Source: Gnetum montanum
Lineage: Eukaryota; Streptophyta; Gnetopsida; Gnetales; Gnetaceae
NCBI GenBank assembly: GCA_015680685.1
Contig: MNCI01007635.1
Coordinates: forward strand, 124,001-188,000
Direction of reading: 5' to 3'
Length of the DNA: 64,000 bases
Part shown: positions 33,871-45,419 of the stretch, in pieces
How positions within the stretch are numbered: position 1 is the first letter of the stretch
Layout: each line of letters opens with the position of its first letter
Program-made: the position numbers and the translations under genes
The notes under the pieces: model-generated
What the model was told of the DNA's origin: nothing
The model's database searches: none
The model's input: only the letters and a program-made list of their open reading frames with translations

Positions 33871-34733
33871 TGATGAGTAGTGAGGTACCCCTACACTCAA
33901 CCATACAAATCACAAGTGTTCACATATGATCTGGTCAAATTCCATGGATGGAACTAGTTGTGGAATCTAGATCATTATACTCTGATCATAGTTTGTTTTT
34001 TTTTTCTGCTTGGACTAGTGGTAGCTTTGTCACGTATGGTTTAGTCCAAAGTGATGCATATGATGTTATCTAATTCTGCTTTAATCCTAATTATGATAAA
34101 GAAGTAAATGAATTAAGTTAATGAACAATGGAAAACAAGATCTAATTTAGCCTACGTGCAATGAGTATTCACCCTTAATTATCTGTATACATCTTGCACT
34201 TTATGAGGCTACTTCTGGGATTGCCAAGCATATGTTGCTAGGTGTGCCAAATAATACACTTCTAGATTACCAAGCATCTACGCTTAAACACTTGTGATCA
34301 AGGTGTACACATTCCTTTTAATAAGAGGAATAGTAAATAGCAATGAATTGAAACATTTAACTAAAGAAAATAGTAAATAATTAGAAATTAAAAGTAATAA
34401 TAATCTAAGTGAATGATGCAATGATGGAAGTAATTTCAATCTTTATTTCTAGTCATGTAACATGTCCAAGTATGTCACACTCAAACAAAGGTGCCATATG
34501 ATTACAAACATCACACTATAGGTGTGCACTGGAAATAACAAGACTCTAACAAATACCATCAAAAAATAAAAAGAAAAACTATCTTCTCTACTACTTATTA
34601 CTTTTCTCATTCAGGTACCCAAGTGCTATATTTATAGGCCAACCTAGAGGAGATGACATCAAATATTTGACATAACTTCTTAAAATCAACATTGGATGTC
34701 CAACGTCGAGGTAGACAAAATGATGACTCATCA
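33871..34733 (-). repeat. 3' LTR of Gypsy C
   Basis: 863 bases, plus-strand start TGATGAGTAG and end GACTCATCA. TATA-like sequence on the minus strand near 34638-34627 (CCTATAAATATAG). A/T-run changes and many point differences separate it from the other LTR. Confidence 0.93.
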
Positions 34734-34743
34734 TATCCCCACG
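34734..34743 (-). other. Polypurine tract of Gypsy C
   Basis: The minus strand reads CGTGGGGATA right before the LTR start TGATGAGTC. Confidence 0.75.
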
Positions 34744-34902
34744 ACTAAATGAAAACTTATTCTTGATTTAAGCAAAATGAGGAACAACTTCTTTACAAAA
34801 TATTGGGAAGGTATGGGATTATTGATTGAGTTACATAATAAACAAAACAATTGACTCTTGCATTCCATAATGGTGTAATACAAAAATGGAACACATTATT
34901 AC

Positions 34903-34921
34903 AAAAAAAAAAAAAAAAAAA
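34903..34921. repeat. Poly-A run of 19
   Basis: Uninterrupted A run just beyond the ORF3 stop of element C (the minus strand has poly-T). Probably simple-sequence growth rather than a retroposed tail. Confidence 0.9.
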
Positions 34922-34931
34922 CCTGGAAAGC

Positions 34932-37575
34932 TCATGTGGTGTCAAGAGGTGGTGACTCTTCCATCAGTTACTTCCCTTTGTCACTAAGCTTTTAAAATTT
35001 ATAATGATTCAGCAATGGCTACAACTTTTCCTCTTTTGTCCTTGGATCATGTATCATCCAAGCTACTGTGTCGATGTGTGCTGGTGCTGGTACATCCCAA
35101 AGACATGGAAATTGTAGGAACATTTGATTTGCTTTTACATAGCAAGCCACAAACTATCTTCATTCCTCATCAAAGGCCCTAGCTTTGTCCCAAAGTTCAT
35201 GATAATTTGTTAATCTTCTCATTAGTTTTGAGGCTACGTCCTTCTATCCTTGATAGCTGGCTTTGACCATATCCAATTCTGAGTTTACCACTTGCAACTT
35301 ATGCAAAGAATCCTTTCAATCTACAAGCTCTTTTTCAGATAATACATAGCTGGCTATCACCTATTTTTCTAGATTGTTTCAAGGATGACCTACTATTAAC
35401 ATGGTAATTTTGGCATATCTAAGGTTAACCAACACCATGTATTCTTTCAAATATTCTATCTACAAATCTTTTTTCTTGACTTTTGCTTGATGGACCAAGG
35501 CATGGCTATCTATGATGAGCTACCACTTAGGATATTGTGCTAACAAGGAGCTAATGTGGGATTTGGCCATTTGGATCTCTTTCTTATTTGTCTATTTATA
35601 CATGCCTACTTGGGCGCAAAAGTGCTCCTTCAACTTCTCATGTTTCTTGGCCTCATTTGGCCATGCACTAATTTTGATTACTAATTTCAATTTTCTCTAT
35701 CCAAATTACTAATGTCCTAGATGATCCTCACCAGTAGTTCTTTCAACTGGTGAACACTTTCTTCTAATATGTTCTTTTGTTTCTCTACTATGGTCAACCT
35801 AAAATTTTCTATGGTGAGCTACTTATTCTCTTCTTGTGTAGCGGTTAATGCCTTTTTGTATGCATGAGATTGCGCATCAATAGTAGAGGCATTCCAGACA
35901 ACCTTCTCTTTTTCTTGTTCAATAGTTGCTCTCTCTTTCATTAGCTTGGTTAATTGCTTCATTATAAATTGCTCAAGTTGGTCCAACACAACTAAACGGG
36001 TAAGATCCCATTGTTTGACTCTCAAGGTAGCTAGCTCTTCTTGTAGTCTTTGTACTTCTACTTCCACATGCTCTGCCTTGACTTCTACCATGACCAACTT
36101 TCCTTTTGTAGTGATAAGGTCTAATTGGGTTGTAGTGACATGACTAGGAATGTCAAACAAGGTAGTCATTACTTGCCCTATTTGTAGCATTTGATCAAAA
36201 ATGTCCTTATGCACCGTAGAAATTATTGAAGTATTAGCCAACATTTTTGCATCTTTGGTTCTTGTTAGATTTTTCAATGGCACAATAGACACATTGAATG
36301 ATTCTTTGACATGGTCTATGATTACTTCTATTGCACCTACTGCATCCTCATGTTGTAGTACCACAATTGTGGCACCTTCACTAGTTTCTAGCTTTGGAAG
36401 GATGTGATGTTTCTAGAAATTTGTAGTGACCATTAGGATCCTCCTCTTTCTTATAGCAAGATCTTCGCCTATATTGGATCAGTTGAAATTCTGGTTCGTA
36501 TGGCATCATCCATCACCTGAAAGAGGTTGGACTCATCCCTGCTTCCCTAGCTTACAAATCCAACGATCTTTTGCAAATGAATCATTAAGGGCATGTAATC
36601 TTGTAGTGGTGGTAGTGGCAACACTTATGTCTATGGGTGCTGCTCAGCCTCACATTGTGTTTTCTCTTGTGGCTCTACCTCCTTCTCCGCTTCTTGCTCT
36701 TCACCAAGATCTTTCCTTAGTGCTATAGGTTTTAGGAGTTCAGTGAATGAGGCATTTTGATCCTTCCTAAGGATATCATTCATATATTTTAGGATCCCAA
36801 CATGGTTGAATAGCCTTATAATTAATAAAGGGAATAGAAGTGTTTATTTCGTTGACTTCTTTTCTTCAAAATGTTGTTGAATTTTAGTGAAGTAAAACTA
36901 GGGAAGATTGATTGCAAATTTTTCCATTAGAATGGCACTTCCCCTAGCCGCATATGTTAAAATTCAATTCAACCCTTTTATGGGAAAGAAGTGGAAATTT
37001 TCAATCTTGAAATATGTCCTCTCTTCCAAAGTCATTTCATTGAATGTTTTATCCTCCTTGTCATATGCTTGTTTTGGCCACAATTTCTTAGTCTCACAGT
37101 CAGATCTAGTTGATAGATGGGCTACCTTAGTCCTTTCATTTAGCAAGTTGAGAGTCATTGCAATTTCTTTGATCAAAAAAGAGATGTTGACTCCATAGAT
37201 GTTGAAGTCGCCACTATTTGACAGAATGGGCCACAAGGGGAATGCCTTAAGTTGCATCTAAAATGCTTCCAAAGAAAACTCCATGAATGGGTCAAAGTTC
37301 ATTTCCAAAATAACCAAGGTTAATGTGGACTTTTCAAGAATCATAGTAAGGAAATCGAGAGGCAACGTGAGGCATTGTCCCTGTACGAGAGCCTATGGTT
37401 CTACAACCTTCCCTTGGACCGACTATCTAGTAGCAAGAGCCTCTTGATGAATGCTAAAGAATTGGGATTTCTACTCTTGTTGTTCTACATGTTCTCCTTA
37501 TTGGCCATGACCACCTTATAGACACTTAGTGGCTCTTTGTGAGGGTTCACCTTGCACATCTCTTTTTGTGGCCAT
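34932..37575 (-). pseudogene. ORF3 pseudogene of Gypsy C, near full length
   Basis: The ATG at minus 37575 starts MATKRDVQGEPSQRATK. The N-terminal part contains FDPFMEFSLEAF and FPLWPILSNSGDFNIYGV, which align with FRPFLEKDLEDV and PIWPIITTSGEWYMGE in D. A well-kept frame follows (KTFNEMTLEERTYFKIENF, 37060-36970). The second half is coiled coil, with an open 181-codon frame at 36364-35819 (VEVKAEHVEVEVQRLQEELA). The stop at 34932 follows PPLDTT, similar to the ends of B and D. About 880 codons with few stops, so it is the best-preserved ORF3. Function unknown. Confidence 0.8.
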
Positions 37576-38155
37576 TTTCAATCAAACAAAGATCTAGTGT
37601 TACTAAGGTTGTATTCTTTATCATTAATCAATTGATATCTTACTCATTACCTTGGTGTAAGTTCTTATTGCATATGACCATAGAGTTAGAAATATTCAAG
37701 AAAATCCCTAAAAGGTGTCTATTATCTTTTATGACCCTTCAAAATTGCTTCCTTTTTCCTTATATTTTTCTTATAATGATGGTGATGGTTCCTTGGGTGG
37801 AAAAATTCAAGTTTTTAACATTAATGTGATTGATTTTTCATGAAAATGCTTAAAATATTTTAACACTCTTATCCTTATGATAACTTCTAGGAGATAGCAA
37901 ATTTTCATCAATTGGAATAAGTTTTCCATGCAAACGCATCCCCCCACCCCCCGCACCCCCGCACCCTCCCCCCCCACCACGACTAACTTGAACACTCTGG
38001 GTTATGGGTTCAAATGCATTTAAACAACATGAAAATCGAAGTAGTAGAGAGCTAAATATTGCAAGTGGAAAGTAAGTGCATAGAGATCTGGAGTTGCAAG
38101 AGAAAATTTAAACAACTCCCCTAGTGGTAAATGATGAAAATGGAATTGGAAGTAT
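37576..38155 (-). other. Leader region upstream of ORF3 in Gypsy C
   Basis: Lies between the U3-like promoter and the ORF3 ATG. In D the matching region holds leader and intron; here the acceptor position reads TTGAAAATG instead of TGCAGATG, so splicing would be lost. It includes the G-rich tract at 37940-37977. Confidence 0.55.
37940..37977 (-). other. G-rich tract with G-quadruplex potential
   Basis: The minus (element sense) strand has six runs of three to eight G separated by one to three bases. This satisfies the simple G3+N1-7 quadruplex rule several times over. It lies between the internal promoter and ORF3. Confidence 0.8.
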
Positions 38156-38240
38156 TGCGGGGATAATATATATAGGCTATATACGACCCGACGTTGGGTA
38201 TGCAATGTCATGTTGAACCCAACATCAGGTAGGTGACAAC
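38156..38240 (-). promoter_or_regulatory. Internal U3-like promoter of Gypsy C
   Basis: The minus strand has inverted words ATGTTGGGTTCAAC and CCCAACGTCGGGT, then TATA-like GTATATAGCCTATATATA (38184-38164). The C LTR U3 carries the related CGACGTTGGACATCCAATG (34712-34690). The B/D GAGGCCTC motif is replaced in both places. Confidence 0.45.
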
Positions 38241-39554
38241 AAGGTCCAAAAAATTTCACTAAATGGGAAAATTGAGCATGTAAATAGAAACTCTGTGATT
38301 GGTTGAAAGGGTTGAAGTCAGGTTCATTAATCTAAGGTAAGCGAAAAATTAGTTTGAGGCATCGAAAATGTGATAAGGTGGAGTCATCAACATGAAAAGC
38401 ACTAGAATGAGCAAGAGAAATATGTTAAAACCAAGGTTGTGGATGGATCAATTACATGATAAGGGAAATGATAAAATGCAACAACTTGAGCACTTGGAAG
38501 GTGAAAAATGATGTGGTTATGTCAAACAAGTACAAGTCACAAAAGTTACACAAGTGGATCCTTCCCAAAAGAGGCTCTAGCATATGATGCCCTTGTGTAA
38601 CCACACCTAAAAATGTCTATAGACACTAAAGGAGTTGAATGCAACACATACCTATGAAATAAAAGACACATGTTAAAACCACCAATTTGAGAGAATAACT
38701 CTATGTTACACAAAACCACAAGTTATGAGCACCTAGACAACAAGATGAGATGGACTATAGAAAGGATTGTAAAAATTGGGGCATGAGGTGTCTTACCATG
38801 GTAACAATGAAACCTTGTATGTTATTAATGGTTAAATAATTATGAGTTCTTCTTTCTAAGATTCAAACCAAGACCATGCCACATTGCAGTGACATTGCAT
38901 TGTTTCATCACAGTGGCAAATAACCATAAGACTATCATAGTAGCAAGGAGTAACATCACTTGGCATTTTGTCCAAGGAAGGAGATTTTTGATGGCATACA
39001 TATTTTTTTTATTCTAAGAAGCTGCCAACCCTTAGGCATGGGTACATGTCTTTCTAGTGGAACCCATAGAAGGTTATTCAGTGTCATTTTAGGTTACTCT
39101 TACTCCTATTTTTAATTATATATACAAGGATATGATTACAACCTTAGCAACATAATAGAACATATCGAAGTGGAAAGAGAGTCCACAAATTCCCTTGGTG
39201 TCCCACCCTTCACATTTTGCATTGGTTCTGCACTCTTCTATCTAGATACATGATTATAGATTTATTATTAGGTTCGATGATGAAAAAGATTACCATTATG
39301 ACCAAGGCAAGAACCTCTTATTAATGGACTAACTATATGGATGTCGTGGCCTCAATGTCTGAATAATCAATTCCTTATGACTTGACAACATAGAGAAAAG
39401 CTCATCTCAATGGGCAACATGATTGTTTTATTCACAAGCGAGATTACATAATAAAGAAAATGAGCATAACAATTAGAAAAATTGGATCAATAAATAGAAA
39501 AATGACAAAAAATTGTAAAACAAAAAGATGAAAAACACTTAAGAATCATAAAGA
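38241..39554 (-). other. Post-pol spacer of Gypsy C, non-coding
   Basis: Corresponds to the spacer of B, D and E. Words such as ttgtaaaacaaaaagatg (39514) match the E spacer at 48271. No coding frame is visible. Confidence 0.65.
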
Positions 39555-41992
39555 TTAAAATGGGGGATAACACTCATGACTAAACATTTGGCCATGAAAA
39601 GGATTAATAAGTAGATACATAGGATCCATGCATGTATGAAACATTGGTAACTGTCCATGCCCTAGCCACTGGGTGTCTATTTGTGGTGTGGTGGCTAGGT
39701 GGAAGAATCGTTGGTCACACACTTGATTGTTAAATGTTTGGTGGGTCAGCGTATGAGATGTGTTAATGTTATTGATGTCTAGCCCACGATTGCACCCTTG
39801 AAAATGATATGGTATGCATTGATTTTTTTGTCTCCCAGCACTATTAGATTCATTGTTTGGATTTGGGATTGGAGTAATGATGTATGGTGGCCCTTGTGTA
39901 GGCCTAGATGATGGTGGTGGTGAAAAGGAATATGGTTCATCCAATTGGCATTATGTTGGCTAGGTTGATGTGGTGGGTCCATGCATGGCTTTCTTTGGTT
40001 TATGACCTTTCCTATAGAAGGGACATTTCCTACATTATGGTTAAGACTTGCTAATTTCATCATGTCTCTGCACATATGTAGCACAAGCAGAATTTATTTG
40101 TTGATATTGTGATGTGAAACCTTCTTATGTCCTTGGTGGTGACATGTGAGGAGGTGCAGTATCAGAATATCAAGGGTAGGATGGATGGTAAGAGGTGCGA
40201 GGTGGTGATTCCTCAAGGGATGTCATGGGTTGATGGTACTCAGGAGAGTGGTAGTGGTGATTAGAAGTAGAGGATGTAAAACTAGTTGGAAAAATAGGAT
40301 GTTGAACATAATATACATGTAGTTTTTGTGGATAGGGTTGATTTGGTGGTGGCCTCCCCCATGATTGTGGTTTTTGCCATTGTGGTTGATGAATACATTA
40401 AGGCTAGTAATAAGTCCCCCTAGGATAGTACAATTGGTTATGGAACTATTTATAATTACCTTGTGGAAGAGAAAATCTCCTAGGCATCTGCTTTTGCACA
40501 AAATTCAGATTTAAGGCACCTACCCAATACCCTTGTAGATGTAACAAAATTGGGCAATGGCCCTTCGGATGATCATATATACAGATGTCCCATCCATTTT
40601 CTTTGTCTATGGTTAAGTCTATAGCCTCACTCTCATCATCCCCTTTTCTTGTTTGCCAAAAAGTGTTCTTGGGTGTTTCATGGCTCTATATCCTTTGTTT
40701 AATATGATCGTCTGGCTTGTGTTGCATGAGCCTCTCCTCAACCATCTCAATGAGAGTTGGAACATTTTCATATATCCATTTGGGCATCCTATTAAACTTT
40801 ACTTCTAGTTCATCCATAGACTCCTATATTGACAAGGTTTGTTCTCCTTATCATAGATATGGACCTTATTCTATTGAAGAGTTAAGTCCCATTGATATTT
40901 CCTGACATTCTCCCATTTGCATATCTCTCCTTCTTCTTTTTCCACATGATCGATTACCTCTTTGATTTGATAGGCTTGGAGCTTGTATAATTTTCCTAGG
41001 GCATACATCCCAAGGATCTCCCATGTTTCATTACAAATCCCATCTATGATTTGAAAAAGTTTCCTTCCCTTAGGGAAACCATGGCTTGGGCATCTATTCA
41101 GTAAGGCATAATATCTATCTAAGGCCATGTCCAAGGGTTCATGTTGTTCTTGTTTCCACTCTTGGATCTGTCTCATCAAATTGGACACCCCCACATAGGT
41201 TTGGTATTTCTCATTGAATAGTTCTAGCATTGCGAACCATTATCAAATTGAATTCGGTCTCAATGATCGATACCACACTTCAACTTTATCAATTAGTATC
41301 CTAGGAAAGAGTTTAAGCTTTTTCCACCCACTTTCAATGTTGTAGAAAGCACAAGCATCATAGAAGGCATGTTAATGATGGTGCAAATCTGCATCATAGC
41401 CTCTTGCAAATTTAGGAATGTTATTCATGTCAAGCTTAGGTAGGTAACTCTTTTTGCAATTCTTACGAGATATATTTACTACCTTTGTGATCTGCATTAG
41501 GCTCTTATTGGTCATTAAGGGTTCATCGTCATCAAATAAGTTGTGAGGAAATTTTCTATGCTCATGGTGATGTATTTGATCTTTCCCATGGGTTCGATTT
41601 TGATTTTTATTCTAATCCTTTAGTGGAGCCTTATCTTCATACCTATATTCATATTCATTAGAACTAGCTATTGAAGGGGAAGAGCAAGATGAGGAACTGG
41701 AAGCATTACCATGCCTTCTATAGTATTCTTTGGGATCCTTAGATTTATCATTTTGGGGTTTTGAGAAGGTCTTAGGCCTTGAGGCCTCCCCTAGTCTAGG
41801 ACCTACACCATCTCTCCTAAGATTTTCTACCTTAGGTGAATGTAGTCTTTGAGTGTTGTCAAGGTGGTCATGATCATAACAACCCCCTACATGAGGTTGG
41901 CCACTCCAATCTTCTTCATCGTATATCTCCTTACTTCTCTAATGAATGTGTTCACTATACAGTGCATAGGCACTTCCGTGTAAGAGAGACAT
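39555..41992 (-). pseudogene. Gag pseudogene of Gypsy C, best-preserved gag
   Basis: The ATG at minus 41992 gives MSLLHGSAYALYSEHIH. A long frame with few stops follows: an acidic/Arg linker, LDMNNIPKFARGYDADL near 41420, the capsid core LFNEKYQTYVGVSNLMRQIQ and NRCPSHGFPKGRKLFQIIDG (41225-41030), and the zinc knuckle with HPKGHCP near 40560. A Pro/Tyr/His-rich tail ends in SHECYPPF-stop at 39555. Pol does not follow, so the gene would have ended here; gag alone could package RNA but not copy it. Confidence 0.88.
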
Positions 41993-42096
41993 TGTTATTG
42001 GTTTATGATGTGTGATTTAATATTTTCAAAAAGATATATCGTTAATACCATTACAGCAACCGTGTATGATATAACTAATCTAGATAACTAGCACCA

Positions 42097-42114
42097 TCCC
42101 CAGTAATGGTGCCA
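42097..42114 (-). other. Primer binding site of Gypsy C (tRNA-Asp type)
   Basis: The minus strand reads TGGCACCATTACTGGGGA, one base inside the LTR; the same type as B. Confidence 0.85.
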
Positions 42115-42115
42115 A

Positions 42116-42976
42116 TGATGAGCGACGAGATAGCCCTATGCTCAACCATATGAATCATAAGAATTCATGCATGATCCGGTCAAATTCTATGGATGGAACT
42201 AGTTCTGGCATCTAAATCATTATGCTCTGATTACAGTTCACTATCTTCCCACTTGGACTAGTGGTAGCTTTGTCATGTATGATTTAGTCCAAAGTGAGGC
42301 ATATGATGTTATCTAATTCTACTTTACTCCTAATGACAATAAATAAGTAAATGAATTAAGCTAATAAAAAATGGAAAATAAGATCTAATTTAGCCTACAT
42401 GTGATGAATATATGCTCTTAGTCATCCATATACATTTTGGACTTCATGAGGCTACTTCTAGGATTGCCAACCATATGTCGCTGTGTGTGCCAAACAATAC
42501 ACTTCTAGATTACCAAGTATCTACACTTAAACACTTGTGATTAAGGCATATACATTCTGCTTAATAATAGGAATAGTAAATAGCAATGAATTGAAACATT
42601 TAACTAAAGAAAATAGTAAATAATTAGCAATTAAAATAAATAATAATTTAAGTTTATGCTACAATGATGGAAGTAATCTCGATCTTTATTGCTAGTCATG
42701 TAACATGGCCAAGTACATCACACTCAAACAAAGGTGTCATATGATTACAAACATCACACTATGGGCATACATTGGGAATAACAAGACTCTAAGAAAGACT
42801 ATTAAAAACTAAAAATGAAAACTATCTTCTCTACTACTTATTACTTGTTTCATCCAAGTACCCAAGTGTTGTATTTATAAGCCAACCAAGAGGAGATGAC
42901 ATCGAATATCCAACATCACTTCTTGAAACTGACATCGAATATTCAATGTCGGGGAAAACCAAATGATAACTCATCA
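42116..42976 (-). repeat. 5' LTR of Gypsy C
   Basis: 861 bases, pairing with 33871-34733. The plus-strand start TGATGAGCGACG and end ACTCATCA show the family termini. TATA-like TTATAAATAC near 42881-42870 on the minus strand. Confidence 0.93.
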
Positions 42977-42981
42977 CCATC
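42977..42981. repeat. Target-site duplication of element C, right copy
   Basis: ccatc, identical to 33866-33870. Confidence 0.85.
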
Positions 42982-43470
42982 CAATAGTTCCAAGGTGGCT
43001 GAGTATTCCAAAAAGGATTCCAAGTGATGTATACCTTAATGCCCTTAAGAATCTATGAGGATAGCATAACTACACAACATATATGTTATCCACTAGTCCA
43101 TGAGTTAGGAGTATCATGAGGATGTCTTTAGAATCATATACGTGATTGAACTAATGCAACACATATAGATATAACATTCATAGAGAGATAGTTATCCCTA
43201 AGATAGTGAAGAAACATCTCTACTCTAATGCATCTAGCTATAAACTTGGCTTCCTAGAGATGGATAGTGGCCTAAGTATCAAAGTCAAAGCTCATTTGCA
43301 AGACTACAAATACTTGTGACACACTACATAAGGAATCAAGTTCATGTAGATTTTTAGATGATGATTAAAATAGCATGAAACCTACAAGGATCTTCACACT
43401 TCTTTCAATTCCCATTTTGGAAGGTGAGGAGCCGTCAAAACATCAACAAAGTATACTCTCTACCCTCTTT
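42982..43470. other. Unassigned part of element F
   Basis: By position this would be the integrase 3' part, but no motif is readable and no other feature is seen. Confidence 0.4.
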
Positions 43471-43850
43471 CTTGCTTAAAAGTAGTGATTTCCCATGAAG
43501 ATGGCAAACTTCCGTTTGTAAATTCTTGTCATTTCATACAATAGATTATAGAAAAAAAATAATGTAGGACTTCCTCTTTGACATGGATATGATGGGAGAT
43601 ACAAAATCAATTTCCCATAAGTCAAATGATTCCAATGGTTGGATTCATTTTTGAGAACCCTCAAGCATTGCATTTATGCCATCATATCATTGATATCTTT
43701 CACAAGAATTAGCAAATTGATAAGTATCCCTAAAGACCACCAGCCAAAATTATCCTACCATGAGAATTTCTATGGTATTCCATTTCCCAGCATAGTGACA
43801 TTATTAAACTCAATGCATTATTATAAAACTTAAGAAGGTAATATCACAAA
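43471..43850 (-). pseudogene. Integrase fragment of Gypsy F
   Basis: The minus strand reads ESFDLWEIDFVSPIISMSKR (about 43620-43560), matching FDIWGVDFMGPITSMSNR of D, with the first catalytic Asp kept. Upstream, 43810-43690 matches the zinc-binding N-terminal region. Frames are broken. Confidence 0.75.
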
Positions 43851-44339
43851 GAGCTTGAAAATTTACAACAAATTTGTAATATTATTCAAACATCGTAATC
43901 TAGTTATTCTTTTTGGAGTAAGTCTTCTAAGCAACTTGATTTGGATGTTTTTTTCATAACATTTTGTTTCTTATTTTCAAACAACTATTATTCTTATTTT
44001 TTTCTCCTTGTATTCATCAAAATCTCTCTTCACCATCTTACAAACTTAGTATTACCTCAACTTCTAACTTGACAAAGAGTTACAACTCACACAAACAACA
44101 CAATGTAATGAAACTTTGTCACAAATTTGTAAGAGTAACTAATTAGTCTTATAAATTATTTTATTTTATAATACACACTTATGTATTTCTTTTTTATATA
44201 ATAGATAGAGTTACAAATTACTTCGATGTGTTACAAATTGATATCAAGAGCTACAAATTAACTCACTATACGTAAAAATAACTAACTTGACTTAATACAT
44301 CGCTCATGAATCAAGAGAATATCTAAATTATCATTTAAG
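43851..44339. other. Unassigned AT-rich segment between RNase H and integrase of F
   Basis: Contains loosely repeated gagttacaaatta-like words (about 43855-44270). It may be an old small insertion into F. No gene is seen. Confidence 0.35.
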
Positions 44340-45419
44340 AAGCCTCCATATGATCCTTCATGAGCCTCTACGAGAACTTTTATTTTATCTTCTTATGGAA
44401 TGCATCATCATACCAAGTAAGCTATCCAAATTTATAAATATTTTTCCTTGTCTCCATGTAGCTATTGATGTAGTATTCAAATTGTTGTTTCTAAAATTTT
44501 TCCTATTCAGTAGGGACTTCCTACAGAAACAAGTAGGTAAGATAATCAACATATTAGGACTTGACTATGTCAAACATAACCATTATTTCCTTGTCAAAAA
44601 ATATCTCAATAGGGAACTGATAAGATAATGGCTCTTCATCGATCTTGTTATCCTATCACAACTGAGATTAGTGATCAACTACAACATTTTTTGTTCCCTT
44701 TCCATTAATCATGTTTATATTAAGTTATTGCAAAATTACTAGCCATCATATGATATAAGGGATAACCACTACATTGTTCAAAATAAATTGGATTACACTA
44801 TGATCAGTATGTACAAAAACTAAATATCCAAGCACATAAGACATGAATTTCTCTAAGGCATACACTACAACCTAGAGCTCTTTCTCCATGGTGGTATAGT
44901 TTAAATACATACCTAAAATACTTCTAATCAAGTATTAAATATAGTATGGACATTTTTTATCATCCAACTACATGAACACAACCCCATGTTAAAGTTGGAT
45001 GCATTGGTCATAGTATGGAATGACTTGAATCAATCTAGAGCTTATAGAATCAATGTTGCCACAAGATTTTGCTTCAAAACTTTGAATGTCTAATCATATT
45101 TCTTGATCCACTTAAATGTTACATTTTTTTTGCATTAGTTCCACCAGTGGTTTAGCAAATTTTGATTCTCTTGTAGTAGTTAGTATGTCCAAGGAAAGAT
45201 CTAATATCTTTATATTATTCCTTAGATTACTCTTACCCTCTTAGGATTGACCTCTATGTCTTTCTTTGACACTCGGTGTCTAAGAATAATTCCCTCCTAT
45301 ACTAACAAATGAATTTTCTACTGGTTAAGCTTAAAATTAGTTTCCACACATTATTTCAACACCTGCTCTAGAAGATTTAGTGCTTGCTCAAAATTGGAGT
45401 TGTAGGTTGATAAGTCATA
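44340..45419 (-). pseudogene. RT and RNase H fragment of Gypsy F
   Basis: The minus strand shows EKFMSYVLGYLVFVHTDHSV (about 44865-44805), a Gypsy RNase H segment with the TDH catalytic region. RT thumb sequence follows up to the break at 45419, where the frame equivalent to DDFSTYGATFEQAL of other copies is cut by the E LTR. Confidence 0.75.

Larger units (their letters stand above)
33871..42976 (-). mobile_element. Gypsy element C, complete insertion lacking pol
   Basis: LTRs 33871-34733 and 42116-42976 with a 5-base target duplication ccatc on both sides. On the minus strand the order is primer binding site, gag, spacer, U3-like promoter, G-rich tract, ORF3, polypurine tract. Protease, RT, RNase H and integrase are absent: gag is followed almost at once by post-pol spacer near 39555. 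At 9.1 kb it is a non-autonomous derivative of the family that kept gag and ORF3. Confidence 0.9.
42982..45419 (-). mobile_element. Gypsy element F, old pol fragment hosting C and E
   Basis: The minus strand holds integrase, RNase H and RT pieces of a further family member, interrupted at 45419 by the 3' LTR of E and bounded at 42982 by C. It is the most diverged copy, which suits an older host layer. Its remaining parts would lie left of C and right of the window. Confidence 0.65.

Noticed and set aside
34903-34921. Poly-A tail of a retroposed gene
   Set aside because: It lies inside element C between ORF3 and the LTR, with no target duplication or gene body attached.
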